Below the pieces are notes generated by a model, which saw only the letters and a list, made by a program, of their open reading frames with translations, did no database searches and was not told where the DNA came from. Shown in pieces: positions 8,377 through 16,379 of a stretch of 64,000 nucleotides of DNA. The stretch's first letter is position 1, and each line of letters begins with the position of its first letter. A program made the position numbers and the translations under genes. Source of the stretch: Actinomadura barringtoniae. Lineage in GTDB: Bacteria; Actinomycetota; Actinomycetes; Streptosporangiales; Streptosporangiaceae. The stretch spans positions 395,505-459,504 of the forward strand of contig NZ_JAGEOJ010000009.1 in assembly GCF_017573505.1 (NCBI RefSeq), written 5' to 3'.

Positions 8377-9270
8377 ATGAGCACCATCGCACCCACCCCG
8401 GCGATGCCCACCGCGGCGACCGCGCCGCGCAAGTCCTCGCGCCGCCGCCTGCCCGTCACCGCCTGGATCGGCCTGGCGGTCCTGGCCCTGTTCGTCCTCG
8501 CCGCGCTCGTCGGCCCGCTGCTGAAGCCCTATGACCCGGTCGCGACCGACCTGCCGCACCGGCTGCTCGCGCCGGGCTCGCGGCTCGGCGACGGCTCGAT
8601 CGCCTGGCTCGGCACCGACCAGGTCGGCCGCGACATGCTCGCGGTCCTGTTCGCCGGCAGCCGCGTCTCGCTCATCGTCGCGCTCGCCACCGTCGTCATC
8701 GGCGGCGCGATCGGCCTGGTCGCAGGGCTCGCGGCCGGCTACTTCGGCGGCTGGACCGACACGATCCTGTCCCGCGTCGGCGACGTGCAGCTCGCCTTCC
8801 CCTCGATCCTGCTCGCCATCCTGATCGCGGGGGTGCTCGGCCCGAGCATCACCAATGTCGTCATCACGCTCGCGGTGACCCGCTGGGTGATCTTCGCCCG
8901 GGTCGTACGGGCGTCGGCGATGGCGACCCGCGACCTCGAGTTCGTCGACTCGGCGCGAGTACTCGGGGCGGGCCACCTGCGGATCCTCATCCGGCACGTG
9001 CTGCCCAACTGCTGGCAGCCGCTGCTGGTCGCCGCCACCGTCCAGATCGGCCTGACCATGGTCGCCGAGGCCTCGCTGAGCTTCCTCGGCCTCGGCATCC
9101 CGGCCGACGCCGCCTCGTGGGGCGCGACCGTCTCGGCGGGCCGCGACTACCTCGGCTCCGCCTGGTGGATCTCCACCATGCCCGCGCTCGCGCTCGCCGC
9201 CGTGGTGACCGGCGTCGGCGTGGTCGGCGACGCCTTCCGCGACCTCGCCGACCCGCGCGCCCAGCTCTGA
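8377..9270 (+). CDS. ABC transporter permease, DppC type
   Basis: A 297-aa second permease. A Ser/Arg/Lys-rich cytoplasmic N-terminus of about 30 residues precedes the membrane core. The LGTDQVGRDMLAVLFAGSRVSL segment and the EAA loop (EFVDSARVLGAGHLRILIRHVLPN) are diagnostic of the DppC/OppC family. With the preceding DppB-type protein it forms the transmembrane channel. The 10-bp gap upstream and downstream indicates a single transcript. Confidence 0.9.
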   Translation: MSTIAPTPAMPTAATAPRKSSRRRLPVTAWIGLAVLALFVLAALVGPLLKPYDPVATDLPHRLLAPGSRLGDGSIAWLGTDQVGRDMLAVLFAGSRVSLIVALATVVIGGAIGLVAGLAAGYFGGWTDTILSRVGDVQLAFPSILLAILIAGVLGPSITNVVITLAVTRWVIFARVVRASAMATRDLEFVDSARVLGAGHLRILIRHVLPNCWQPLLVAATVQIGLTMVAEASLSFLGLGIPADAASWGATVSAGRDYLGSAWWISTMPALALAAVVTGVGVVGDAFRDLADPRAQL

Positions 9271-9280
9271 GAGGCCTTTG

Positions 9281-10270
9281 ATGACCATCACCGCCACCCA
9301 CCCCGCCGGCGAGCTGCGCGACCTGCGGATCGGATTCCGCGACGGCAGGCACGTCACGCCCGTCGTCCGCGGCGTCTCCCTCTCCCTGCGCCGCGGCCGC
9401 GTGCTCGCCCTGGTCGGCGAGTCCGGCAGCGGCAAGAGCCTCACCTCGCTCGCGCTGATCGGGCTGCTGCCGCCCGGCGCCGAGATCACCGGCGGCAGCG
9501 TCCTGCTGGACGGCGAGGACACCGCGGACTTCACCGCCCGCCGCTGGCGCGAGTCCCGCGGCGACCGGGTCGCCATGGTCTTCCAGGACCCGATGGCCGC
9601 GCTCAACCCGGGCCTGCGCGTCGGCCCGCAGATCGCCGAGCCGTTCCGGCGCCGCCTCGGCCTGGACCGCAAGCAGGCGCGCGAACGGGCCGTGGCGCTC
9701 ATGCGAGAGGTCGGCATCGCCGACGCCGGCTCACGCTACGACGACCATCCGCACGAGTTCTCCGGCGGCATGCGGCAGCGCGCTGTGATCGCGATGGCGC
9801 TGGCGCTCGGCCCGTCGGTGCTGCTGGCCGACGAGCCGACGACCGCGCTCGACGTCACCGTTCAGGCGCAGATCCTGCAGCTGCTCGCGCGGCGGCAGCG
9901 CGAGGACGACCTGGCCACTCTGCTGGTCTCGCACGACCTCGGGGTCGTGGCCCGGCTCGCCCAGGACGTCGCGGTCATGTACGCGGGGCGGATCGTGGAG
10001 CAGGGGCCGCTGGACGACGTCTACACCGCGCCCGCCCACCCGTACACGCTCGGCCTCCTGGAGGCCATGCCCGAGGAGAGGACCACCCGGCTGAAGCCGA
10101 TCCCCGGGCTGCCCCCGGACCCGCGCAACCCACCGGGCGGCTGCGCGTTCCATCCGCGCTGCCCGTTCGCCACCGACGTCTGCCGTACCGAAGACCCGCC
10201 CCTGATCGAGACCGGCGACCGCGCCGTGGCCTGCCACCACTCCGACCAGGTGATCAAGGAGTCCGCATGA
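9281..10270 (+). CDS. ABC transporter ATP-binding protein, DppD type
   Basis: A 329-aa ATPase with Walker A GESGSGKS (about residues 46-53), signature SGGMRQR, Walker B LLADEPTTALD and a switch His (LLVSHDLGVV). The C-terminal oligopeptide-transporter extension contains a Cys-rich motif (CAFHPRCPFATDVC) that often binds an Fe-S cluster in this family. ATG 9281 is chosen over TTG 9278. It overlaps the next gene by 4 bp (ATGA). Confidence 0.9.
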   Translation: MTITATHPAGELRDLRIGFRDGRHVTPVVRGVSLSLRRGRVLALVGESGSGKSLTSLALIGLLPPGAEITGGSVLLDGEDTADFTARRWRESRGDRVAMVFQDPMAALNPGLRVGPQIAEPFRRRLGLDRKQARERAVALMREVGIADAGSRYDDHPHEFSGGMRQRAVIAMALALGPSVLLADEPTTALDVTVQAQILQLLARRQREDDLATLLVSHDLGVVARLAQDVAVMYAGRIVEQGPLDDVYTAPAHPYTLGLLEAMPEERTTRLKPIPGLPPDPRNPPGGCAFHPRCPFATDVCRTEDPPLIETGDRAVACHHSDQVIKESA

Positions 10271-11295
10271 CCGCCGCCACCTCAGCCACCGAGGTCGTCC
10301 TCAAGGTGAGCGGCCTGGAGGCGGGCTACGAACGCCCCGGCCGCCACGGCTTCGGCCGTACACGCGTGCCCGTCGTCGCCGGGATCGACCTGACCGTCGA
10401 GGCCGGACGGACGCTCGGCATCGTCGGCGAGTCGGGCTGCGGCAAGTCGACGCTCGCGCGCGCCATCGTCGGGTTGCGGCCGCCGTTCTCGGGCACGATC
10501 GAGTTCGCGGGCGCCGACCTGGTCGCGGCCTCGCCACGGCGGCGGCGCAAGCTGAGCCGCGACCTGCAGATGGTCTTCCAGGACCCCTACACCTCGCTCA
10601 ACCCGCGCATGACCGTGTCGGCGGTCATCGCCGAGGGCTGGAGCGTGCACCCGGGGATCGTCGCCCGCGAGGACCGCGACGCCGAGGTCACGCGGCTGCT
10701 GGACCTGGTCGGGCTGCGTCCCGAGCACGCGTCGCGGCACCTGCACGAGCTGTCGGGCGGGCAGTGCCAGCGCGTCGCCATCGCCCGTGCGCTGGCGCTC
10801 AAGCCGAAGCTGATCGTGTGCGACGAGGCGGTGTCGGCGCTGGACGTGTCGGTGCGGGCGCAGATCCTCAACCTGCTGGCCGACCTGCAGTCCGAGCTCG
10901 GCGTGGCCTACCTGTTCATCTCCCACGACCTGGACGTCGTCCGCCACATCTCCCATGAGGTGGCGGTCATGTACCTCGGAACGGTCGTCGAGCACGGCAG
11001 CGCCGCCGACATCTTCAACAGCCCGCAGCACCCCTACACGCGGGCGCTGCTGTCGGCCGCCCCTTCCGTGCGCGATCGGCCGGACGGCCCGGCGGACGAC
11101 ATCGTCCTCACCGGCGAGGTCCCCTCGGCCGCCGCGCCGCCCTCGGGCTGCCGCTTCCGTACGCGCTGCTACATGGCCACCGACCGGTGCGCGAAGGAGG
11201 TCCCGCGCCTGGAGACACGGGAGGGTCTCCCCCAGGCGGTGGCCTGCCACTTCGCCGACGCGTCCGGCTCCACCGCGCCCTGGCCCGCCGCTTAG
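10267..11295 (+). CDS. ABC transporter ATP-binding protein, DppF type
   Basis: A 342-aa ATPase with Walker A GESGCGKS, Q-loop QMVFQDPYTSLNP, signature LSGGQCQR, Walker B LIVCDEAVSALD and switch His (FISHDLDVV). The C-terminal Cys cluster (CRFRTRCYMATDRC) matches its DppD-type partner. It closes the operon that began at 2460; a convergent minus-strand gene ends 10 bp further on, with no obvious terminator hairpin between them. Confidence 0.9.
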   Translation: MTAATSATEVVLKVSGLEAGYERPGRHGFGRTRVPVVAGIDLTVEAGRTLGIVGESGCGKSTLARAIVGLRPPFSGTIEFAGADLVAASPRRRRKLSRDLQMVFQDPYTSLNPRMTVSAVIAEGWSVHPGIVAREDRDAEVTRLLDLVGLRPEHASRHLHELSGGQCQRVAIARALALKPKLIVCDEAVSALDVSVRAQILNLLADLQSELGVAYLFISHDLDVVRHISHEVAVMYLGTVVEHGSAADIFNSPQHPYTRALLSAAPSVRDRPDGPADDIVLTGEVPSAAAPPSGCRFRTRCYMATDRCAKEVPRLETREGLPQAVACHFADASGSTAPWPAA

Positions 11296-11305
11296 CGCCG
11301 GTCGC

Positions 11306-12439
11306 CTAGAAGCGTTCGTCGATCTCCTCGGCGGTGAGGCCGAAGTCCGCCAGCGAGTAGCGGTGGGCCGGCTTCCCCGCCCCGGAGCTGCTCTCGTCGC
11401 GCAGCCTGGTCATGGCCCCGCGCACGTCCTCCCCGAACGGGAGGCCGAAGTGGGCGTAGACGGCCTCGACCGTCGCTAGCGGGTCGCGGACGAAGTCCTC
11501 GTAGTCCACGTCGAAGAACTGCGCGGGGTCGTGCTTGGCTCGTTCGGCGCGGAACCGCTCCAGGCCCCGGCTCCACAGCTCCAGCTGATCCCGGCCGATG
11601 ACCTCGCCGGTGAAGACGTCCGACCAGCCCGCCGTGGCCTGCGCGGCGAGGCTGCACATCGAGGCCATGGCGGTCCGCGGCGGCCGGTGCGTCTGGATCA
11701 CCAGCGCGTCGGGATAGACCTCCATCAGCGCGTCGAGGGCGAACAGATGGCTCGGGTTCTTCAGGACCCAGCGGCGGTCGGCGTCGTTCAGCCCGATCAG
11801 CTGGAGGTTGCGCTTGTGGCGCGCGTACGCGGGCGTCCAGTCCTGCTGGTCCAGCCACGCCGAGTACGTCGGAACGTGCGCCAGGCACTCGAACGAGATC
11901 GACCGCATCGACTGCCGGAGCAGTTGCCAGCACTCCTCGACCATGTCGGCCGACATGTAGTGCACGCCCATGAACTCGGGGTTGTCGATGTGGTGCTGCT
12001 CGTACCCGGCCTGGATGGCCTGGAAGATCGCGTCCTCGGCCCAGGTCTCGCGCGGCGGGCGCGGCTGCGGCATCTCCGTCAGCCACACCTCCAGCCCCTG
12101 GTGGGCGGGGTCGGCGGCGAGCAGCCGGTGCAGCGCGGTGGTGCCGGTGCGCGGCAGCCCGGTGACGAAGATCGGGCGTTCGAGGCGGACGTCGGCGTAC
12201 CCGGGGTGGGCCCGCCAGGCCGCCTCCGACAGCGACCTGGCGGCCAGCGCGCCGCGCAGGAACGACCGCATGATCTTGTTGCCGAACGGCGTGAGCCGCG
12301 ACTCCCTGACATAGGAGTCCAGCAGGACCTCCATGCCGTCCACGTAGTCGTCGTCGCCGTAGTCGTGCAGGCCGGTGATCCTGCTCGCCGAGGCGTGCAG
12401 GTCCTCGACCGTGCCGACCGTGTCGCGTCCCGCGCTCAT
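11306..12439 (-). CDS. Sulfotransferase-family protein, last gene of KstR-type operon
   Basis: A 377-aa protein with the PAPS 5'-phosphosulfate loop TGLPRTGTTALHRLL (from about residue 93) and the later THRPPRTAMASMCSLAAQ region for the 3'-phosphate. It would transfer sulfate from PAPS, or bind a related nucleotide, on a hydrophobic acceptor. It follows the SDR gene after 41 bp on the same strand. The order DUF1214-type protein, SDR, sulfotransferase resembles Rv3531c-Rv3530c-Rv3529c in the M. tuberculosis cholesterol regulon (from memory), so a steroid or lipid acceptor is likely. Confidence 0.8.
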   Translation of the reverse strand: MSAGRDTVGTVEDLHASASRITGLHDYGDDDYVDGMEVLLDSYVRESRLTPFGNKIMRSFLRGALAARSLSEAAWRAHPGYADVRLERPIFVTGLPRTGTTALHRLLAADPAHQGLEVWLTEMPQPRPPRETWAEDAIFQAIQAGYEQHHIDNPEFMGVHYMSADMVEECWQLLRQSMRSISFECLAHVPTYSAWLDQQDWTPAYARHKRNLQLIGLNDADRRWVLKNPSHLFALDALMEVYPDALVIQTHRPPRTAMASMCSLAAQATAGWSDVFTGEVIGRDQLELWSRGLERFRAERAKHDPAQFFDVDYEDFVRDPLATVEAVYAHFGLPFGEDVRGAMTRLRDESSSGAGKPAHRYSLADFGLTAEEIDERF

Positions 12440-12463
12440 TCCGTGCGGCTCCTTGCGCTCAGC

Positions 12464-12497
12464 TCAGTGGTGGAACTCGCTCAGTGGTGGAACTCGC
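12464..12497. repeat. Perfect 17-bp tandem duplication at SDR stop codon
   Basis: TCAGTGGTGGAACTCGC occurs twice back to back (12464-12480, 12481-12497). On the minus strand each copy ends with the same Glu-Phe-His-His-stop sequence, so the gene carries a spare copy of its terminus just after the real stop. Looks like replication slippage. Confidence 0.9.
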
Positions 12498-13257
12498 CGC
12501 CGTTGACGTCGAGGCACTGCCCGGTGATCGCGCGGGCCAGCGGCGACAGCATGAACACGACGGCGTCGGCGATCTCGTCGGGCTCGGGCAGCTTGCCCAG
12601 GTCGACCGTGGCGGCGGTCTCGTCGTACACCTGCTGTGGCGTGACGCCGCGTTCCTGCGCCAGATAGTCGAAGTACCACTTGAGGCTGTCCGCCCAGATG
12701 TAGCCGGGCGCGATCGTGTTGACGCGGACGCCGCGCGGCCCGAGTTCGGTGGCCAGGCTCTGCGCGAGCGACAGCAGCGCCGACTTGCTCATCTTGTAGG
12801 CGCCGAACGTGCGCCTGGAGTGCCGCAGCACCGCCGAGTTGATCATGACGACGGAGCCGCCGCGCTCGGCGAGCGCGGGGGCGCACAGCCGGGTCAGGCG
12901 GAGCGCGGCGAACACGTTCACCTCGAGCGCCGTGCGCATCGCGCCCATGTCCGCGTCGGCCAGGTCGGTGAGCGGCGGGATCGCGAACGCGTTGTTGATC
13001 AGGCCGTCGACGCGCCCGCACTGCTCCAGCGTGGTCTCCACCAGCCGTTCGCAGGCGGCCTCGTCGGTGATGTCGGTCGGCACGGTCACGGCGCGGCGGC
13101 CGAGGTCCGCCACCTCCTTGGCCACCTCCTCCAGCTTGCCCTCCGTACGGGCCGCCAGGACGACGTCGGCGCCGGCCTTGGCGCACTGGAGCGCGAGCCC
13201 ACGGCCGAGCCCGGGGCCGACGCCGGAGATGATGATGACGCGGTTCTCCAGAAGCAT
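12481..13257 (-). CDS. Short-chain dehydrogenase/reductase
   Basis: A 258-aa SDR with cofactor loop SGVGPGLG (residues 11-18), the NNA-type strand (LINNAFAIPP), catalytic Ser (MINSAV) and YxxxK (AYKMSK). It would use NAD(H) or NADP(H) to interconvert an alcohol and ketone, by context on a steroid ring or side chain. ATG at 13257 overlaps the upstream stop (TGATG), so the much longer open frame is rejected. The C-terminal codons lie inside a 17-bp tandem duplication. Confidence 0.87.
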   Translation of the reverse strand: MLLENRVIIISGVGPGLGRGLALQCAKAGADVVLAARTEGKLEEVAKEVADLGRRAVTVPTDITDEAACERLVETTLEQCGRVDGLINNAFAIPPLTDLADADMGAMRTALEVNVFAALRLTRLCAPALAERGGSVVMINSAVLRHSRRTFGAYKMSKSALLSLAQSLATELGPRGVRVNTIAPGYIWADSLKWYFDYLAQERGVTPQQVYDETAATVDLGKLPEPDEIADAVVFMLSPLARAITGQCLDVNGGEFHH

Positions 13258-14432
13258 CAGCCGAGCATCCTCCGGGCGACGGCGTCCTGCCGCGCGGCGA
13301 TCCGTGCGGACCACTCCTGCGGGCTCACGCGCTGCCGGTCGTAGAACGGCACGTTCGGCAGGTCGTCGAACGCGACCACCTCGACCGTGGGGCCGTCGTC
13401 GGGTTTGAGTTCGCGGGCGAGCCGCTGCCACCGGATCTGCATGAAGCCGCGATCGTGCCCGGTGCGCTCGATCCAGTTGGCCATGCCGGGGTCGCGCTCG
13501 CTGACGATGAGGCGGATCTTGCCGTCCGGGTCCACGCGGGCCTGGTCGCCGGTGAGGCTGGTCTGGTGGTTGATGTAGTCCAGCGAGATGTACCAGAGGC
13601 TGCCGAGCTGGAATCCCTGGTACGGGGCGTCCGACCGCGCGGCGGCGGGCACGGTGACCACCATGACCTGGTCGTCGGCCAGGTCGTAGTGGCCGGCCGA
13701 GGAGTACTGCGTCGCGAGCCCGCCGGGGGTGGGCCGCGGCTCGGTCATCGTGTTGACCGGCAGCTTCAGGTAGTGCCACTCCGGGAACGCCAGGAACGTC
13801 TTGATCCGGGACACCAGCATCTTGCCCGCCACGTCGAACCGCTTGGCCATGCGCTCCTCGGACGCGGGCGGCGGGGACGAGCCGAGCGTGTCGGCGCGGT
13901 GGATGCGGATCTCTCCGGGGCGTTCGCCGGTCCAGTCGCTGAAGACCTCGCGGACCAGCAGCATCGCCGAGCCCTGCCCGAGCGTGAAGTGGTTCGGGCC
14001 CGCGTCGGGCCGCGCGGGCCCGAAGGTCACCTCGTAGCTCCCGTCCGCGGCGATCTCGATGTCCCGGTCGTCGAACGCGGTGAGGCTGTCGGGCGACTGC
14101 GCGGGCGAGTAGTCGCCGTTCAGCACCTGGAAGCTCAGGTCGGAGGTGGTGCCGCGCCGCCCGGTGACGACGTACTCGGCGTCGTCGCGGATGTAGGCAT
14201 GGAAGTAGAGGGTGTCGGGGTTGTCGAGCCCGAGCTTGCTGTACGGCCCGGTCGAGGACGCGAAGTAGGGGAAGTCGCGCTGGTAGGCCCACGCCATGTG
14301 CAGGCACGCCTTGACGCTTCCGGCGAGGTAGTCGAGGCCCTCGGCGAGGTCCTGCTCGGTCCGTACGTGCGGCGCCGCACGGATGATCTCCTCGGCGTCG
14401 GCGATCGCCCGGGCGAACGACTCTGTGGCCAC
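13257..14432 (-). CDS. DUF1214-type protein, first gene of KstR-type operon
   Basis: A 391-aa protein resembling the DUF1254/DUF1214 group; the segments SKLGLDNPDTLYFHAYI and LGSLWYISLDYINHQTSLTGDQ are distinctive. No signal peptide is seen. Biochemical role is unknown to me; homologues sit in actinobacterial sterol-catabolic operons. GTG at 14432 is chosen because GGGAGGG lies 6-12 bp upstream; starts further up would place the codon inside the palindrome at 14469-14488. It is coupled to the SDR by a 1-bp overlap. Confidence 0.7.
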   Translation of the reverse strand: MATESFARAIADAEEIIRAAPHVRTEQDLAEGLDYLAGSVKACLHMAWAYQRDFPYFASSTGPYSKLGLDNPDTLYFHAYIRDDAEYVVTGRRGTTSDLSFQVLNGDYSPAQSPDSLTAFDDRDIEIAADGSYEVTFGPARPDAGPNHFTLGQGSAMLLVREVFSDWTGERPGEIRIHRADTLGSSPPPASEERMAKRFDVAGKMLVSRIKTFLAFPEWHYLKLPVNTMTEPRPTPGGLATQYSSAGHYDLADDQVMVVTVPAAARSDAPYQGFQLGSLWYISLDYINHQTSLTGDQARVDPDGKIRLIVSERDPGMANWIERTGHDRGFMQIRWQRLARELKPDDGPTVEVVAFDDLPNVPFYDRQRVSPQEWSARIAARQDAVARRMLG

Positions 14433-14468
14433 GAACCCTCCCACCAAGCGGTAGCTTGCTTGGGCGAA

Positions 14469-14488
14469 CACTAGAACGCGTTCTAGTG
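14469..14488. promoter_or_regulatory. KstR-type operator (perfect palindrome)
   Basis: CACTAGAACGCGTTCTAGTG is a perfect 20-bp inverted repeat. Its core TAGAACGCGTTCTA matches the published KstR consensus TnnAACnnGTTnnA at every fixed position. It sits 37-56 bp upstream of the GTG of the DUF1214-type gene and points to repression by a KstR (TetR-family) cholesterol regulator encoded elsewhere. A further CAAGC/GCTTG inverted repeat (about 14445-14457) lies between the operator and the start. Confidence 0.85.
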
Positions 14489-14515
14489 AGGGGTCAACCG
14501 CCGGGCTCGGACGGC

Positions 14516-14896
14516 TCAGGCGCCGAGGAGCGTTCCCAGGCGGCCCACGGCGGGACGCGACTCCAGGTGGAGCCGGGTGATGTCGAGGCCCTCGTCGCCG
14601 AGGATGACCAAGAGCTTGGTGCCCCCGATCGCGTACACGATGATGTGACCGCTCTGGCAGCGGGTCACCACCTCGCGCAGCTCACCCATCCCCACCTCGT
14701 GACTGGTGCTCTTGCCGAGGCCGAGTGCCGCGGCCGCGAGCGCGGCGAGCACGTCGGGCCGGACCCCGTCGGTGTCGGACGCGACGAGCATCCCGTCCAC
14801 GGAGGCGACCGCGCTGTCGGTCACGCCCGTCACGCTGTCGCGCAAGGCGTGGAGTTCCGTTAGCACGGCCTCCCTGGTCGTCGCCGCATTCTCCAT
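14516..14896 (-). CDS. Roadblock/LC7-domain protein (126 aa)
   Basis: A small cytosolic protein with the roadblock fold: two helices flanking a sheet, with the pattern VTDSAVASVDGMLVASDTDG then LAALAAAALGLGK...IIVYAIGGTKLLVILGDEGLD. Such proteins bind small Ras/Rab-like GTPases (MglB, conservon CvnB). ATG 14896 follows GGGGGAAC. A second roadblock gene lies 109 bp upstream on the same strand; no GTPase gene is adjacent, so the partner is probably elsewhere, perhaps the conservon at 32.4 kb. Confidence 0.75.
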   Translation of the reverse strand: MENAATTREAVLTELHALRDSVTGVTDSAVASVDGMLVASDTDGVRPDVLAALAAAALGLGKSTSHEVGMGELREVVTRCQSGHIIVYAIGGTKLLVILGDEGLDITRLHLESRPAVGRLGTLLGA

Positions 14897-15005
14897 GTGC
14901 GTTCCCCCGTCCCGATGACGACGCAAGACGACACCCGGCGAACGAAGACGTCGCCGGGTGGATGGTGGAGGCGGGGCGGCCCGTACGGCGCCCGCCGGAC
15001 CTCCC

Positions 15006-15371
15006 CTAGAGGCTGAGCTCCTTGTCGATGGCGCGCAGCGAGTGGCGCGCCAGCGCGAGGTTCGCCCGGGACCGGTCCAGGGCCAGGTAGAGGAACAGCC
15101 GGCTTCCACCGCGCTCGAGCAGCCTGATCAGGTGGTACTGCGAACCCAGCGTGATCAGGATGTCCTCGATCGAGTCGTCGATCCGCAGGGCCTCCAGCGT
15201 GCGCACCTTGGCCCGGATCACCTCGGTGTTGCCGGCCGAGGCGACCTCCAGGTCGAGCCCCTGGCCTCCCCCGCTCATGCCGAGCGACATGCCGCTCTCA
15301 TAGTCGACGAGTGCGGCGCCGATGGCGCCGTCGACGGACATGGCCTCTTTGAGCGCGGTTTCGATGTTCAC
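15006..15371 (-). CDS. Second roadblock/LC7-like protein (121 aa)
   Basis: A 121-aa protein starting MNIETALKEAM with the repeated pattern GAIGAALVDYESGMSLGMSG and a DILITLGSQYHLIRLLE strand-helix, consistent with a divergent roadblock/LC7 domain. It ends in a charged helix (DRSRANLALARHSLRAIDKEL). GGGGGACGCGA precedes the ATG. It reads toward the first roadblock gene and is divergent from the DUF4388-like gene across a 162-bp AT-richer promoter region (15372-15533). Confidence 0.65.
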   Translation of the reverse strand: MNIETALKEAMSVDGAIGAALVDYESGMSLGMSGGGQGLDLEVASAGNTEVIRAKVRTLEALRIDDSIEDILITLGSQYHLIRLLERGGSRLFLYLALDRSRANLALARHSLRAIDKELSL

Positions 15372-15533
15372 TCGCGTCCCCCTTCAGGTTCGTGACCACG
15401 GCCCCCGGGCCGTGGCGACACGATAGCGGGGCAAGATGGTGCAAGTGGGACGTTTCAGATAGTCGATGTCAATGTTTTCGTTCGTGACCCTTGGCATGAT
15501 GAGCAGGAATTCACACCGTGGGGGACGGACTAC

Positions 15534-16379
15534 GTGACCGCACCATCCTTCTCAACCGAACAGGCTCGGCCGGGGCGCACGGGAATCCTCGATTCAGTGC
15601 TCAAGCGGCGCGGCCAGGAGCGCTTCTCGGGAACGCTCCGCATCGACGGCGGCCAGGACGGGACGGTGACGATGCGTGAGGGGCTCGTCATCGCCGCCGC
15701 CACCGCCGCCGCGCCCGGCCCCGAGCCCTTGCTGCTGCGCTCGGGACGGATCTCCGAGCACGACTGGACCGAGGCGTTCGCCGTCGGGGCGCCCGCCGGG
15801 CGGCTGGCCGCCGAGCTGGTCGAACGCGAGCTGATAGGCGTCGCGGGCCTGCAGATCCTGGCGCAGGTCGCGGTGGTCGACGCCATCTTCGCGATGGCCC
15901 TGTGCGGGGTGCGCACCTGCACCGCCGAACGCGCGGGTGAGAACGACCTGGCGCCGCTGCTGCCCGTCGATCCGGGCCTGGAGGTGGAGCGCGTCGTGCG
16001 CGAGACCGCCCGCCGCCTCACCTCCGCGGCGCAGTGGCGTCCGCTCGGCCTGGAGATCCACGCGCGCCCTCAGCCCGTCGCCGTCGACCCGCTGGCCGCC
16101 GCCTCCGACGTCCTGGCCAGGGTGAACGGCCGCCGCACCACGCGCGACATCGCGTTCGCGCTCGGCCGCGGCCTCTTCCCGGTGATGAACGACCTGGCCC
16201 AGCTCGTCCAGGACGGGCACGTGACCTACCCCGCTGCCGCCGAGGAACCCGAGCAGGCCGCCTCGCCCGCCCCGGGCACGGGCGAACCGGCCACCACCGA
16301 GCTTCCACGTCGCCGCCGCGGCGCGAGCACCCTTCCCGGTCCGCGAGAGGACCAGGGCGGTCAGGACGTGGACGGGTAG
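15534..16379 (+). CDS. DUF4388-like (PATAN-type) protein
   Basis: A 281-aa protein. The first 100 residues (LDSVLKRRGQERFSGTLRIDG, TMREGLVIAAAT, LLLRSGRISEHDW) resemble the DUF4388/PATAN module that often accompanies roadblock proteins and response regulators; this match is by pattern only. The region about 185-225 (DVLARVNGRRTTRDIAFALGRG) looks like a winged-helix segment. The C-terminus is Pro/Glu/Arg-rich and disordered. GTG at 15534 is the likely start. The 3' end overlaps the kinase gene on the other strand by 19 bp. Confidence 0.5.
   Translation: MTAPSFSTEQARPGRTGILDSVLKRRGQERFSGTLRIDGGQDGTVTMREGLVIAAATAAAPGPEPLLLRSGRISEHDWTEAFAVGAPAGRLAAELVERELIGVAGLQILAQVAVVDAIFAMALCGVRTCTAERAGENDLAPLLPVDPGLEVERVVRETARRLTSAAQWRPLGLEIHARPQPVAVDPLAAASDVLARVNGRRTTRDIAFALGRGLFPVMNDLAQLVQDGHVTYPAAAEEPEQAASPAPGTGEPATTELPRRRRGASTLPGPREDQGGQDVDG

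Noticed and set aside
12481..14307. 608-aa SDR fusion
   Set aside because: The N-terminal 350 residues are out-of-frame DUF1214-gene sequence; the SDR ATG overlaps the upstream stop.
14443..14460. KstR2 site (AnCAAGnnCTTGnT)
   Set aside because: The CAAGC/GCTTG arms are separated by too many bases to match the consensus.
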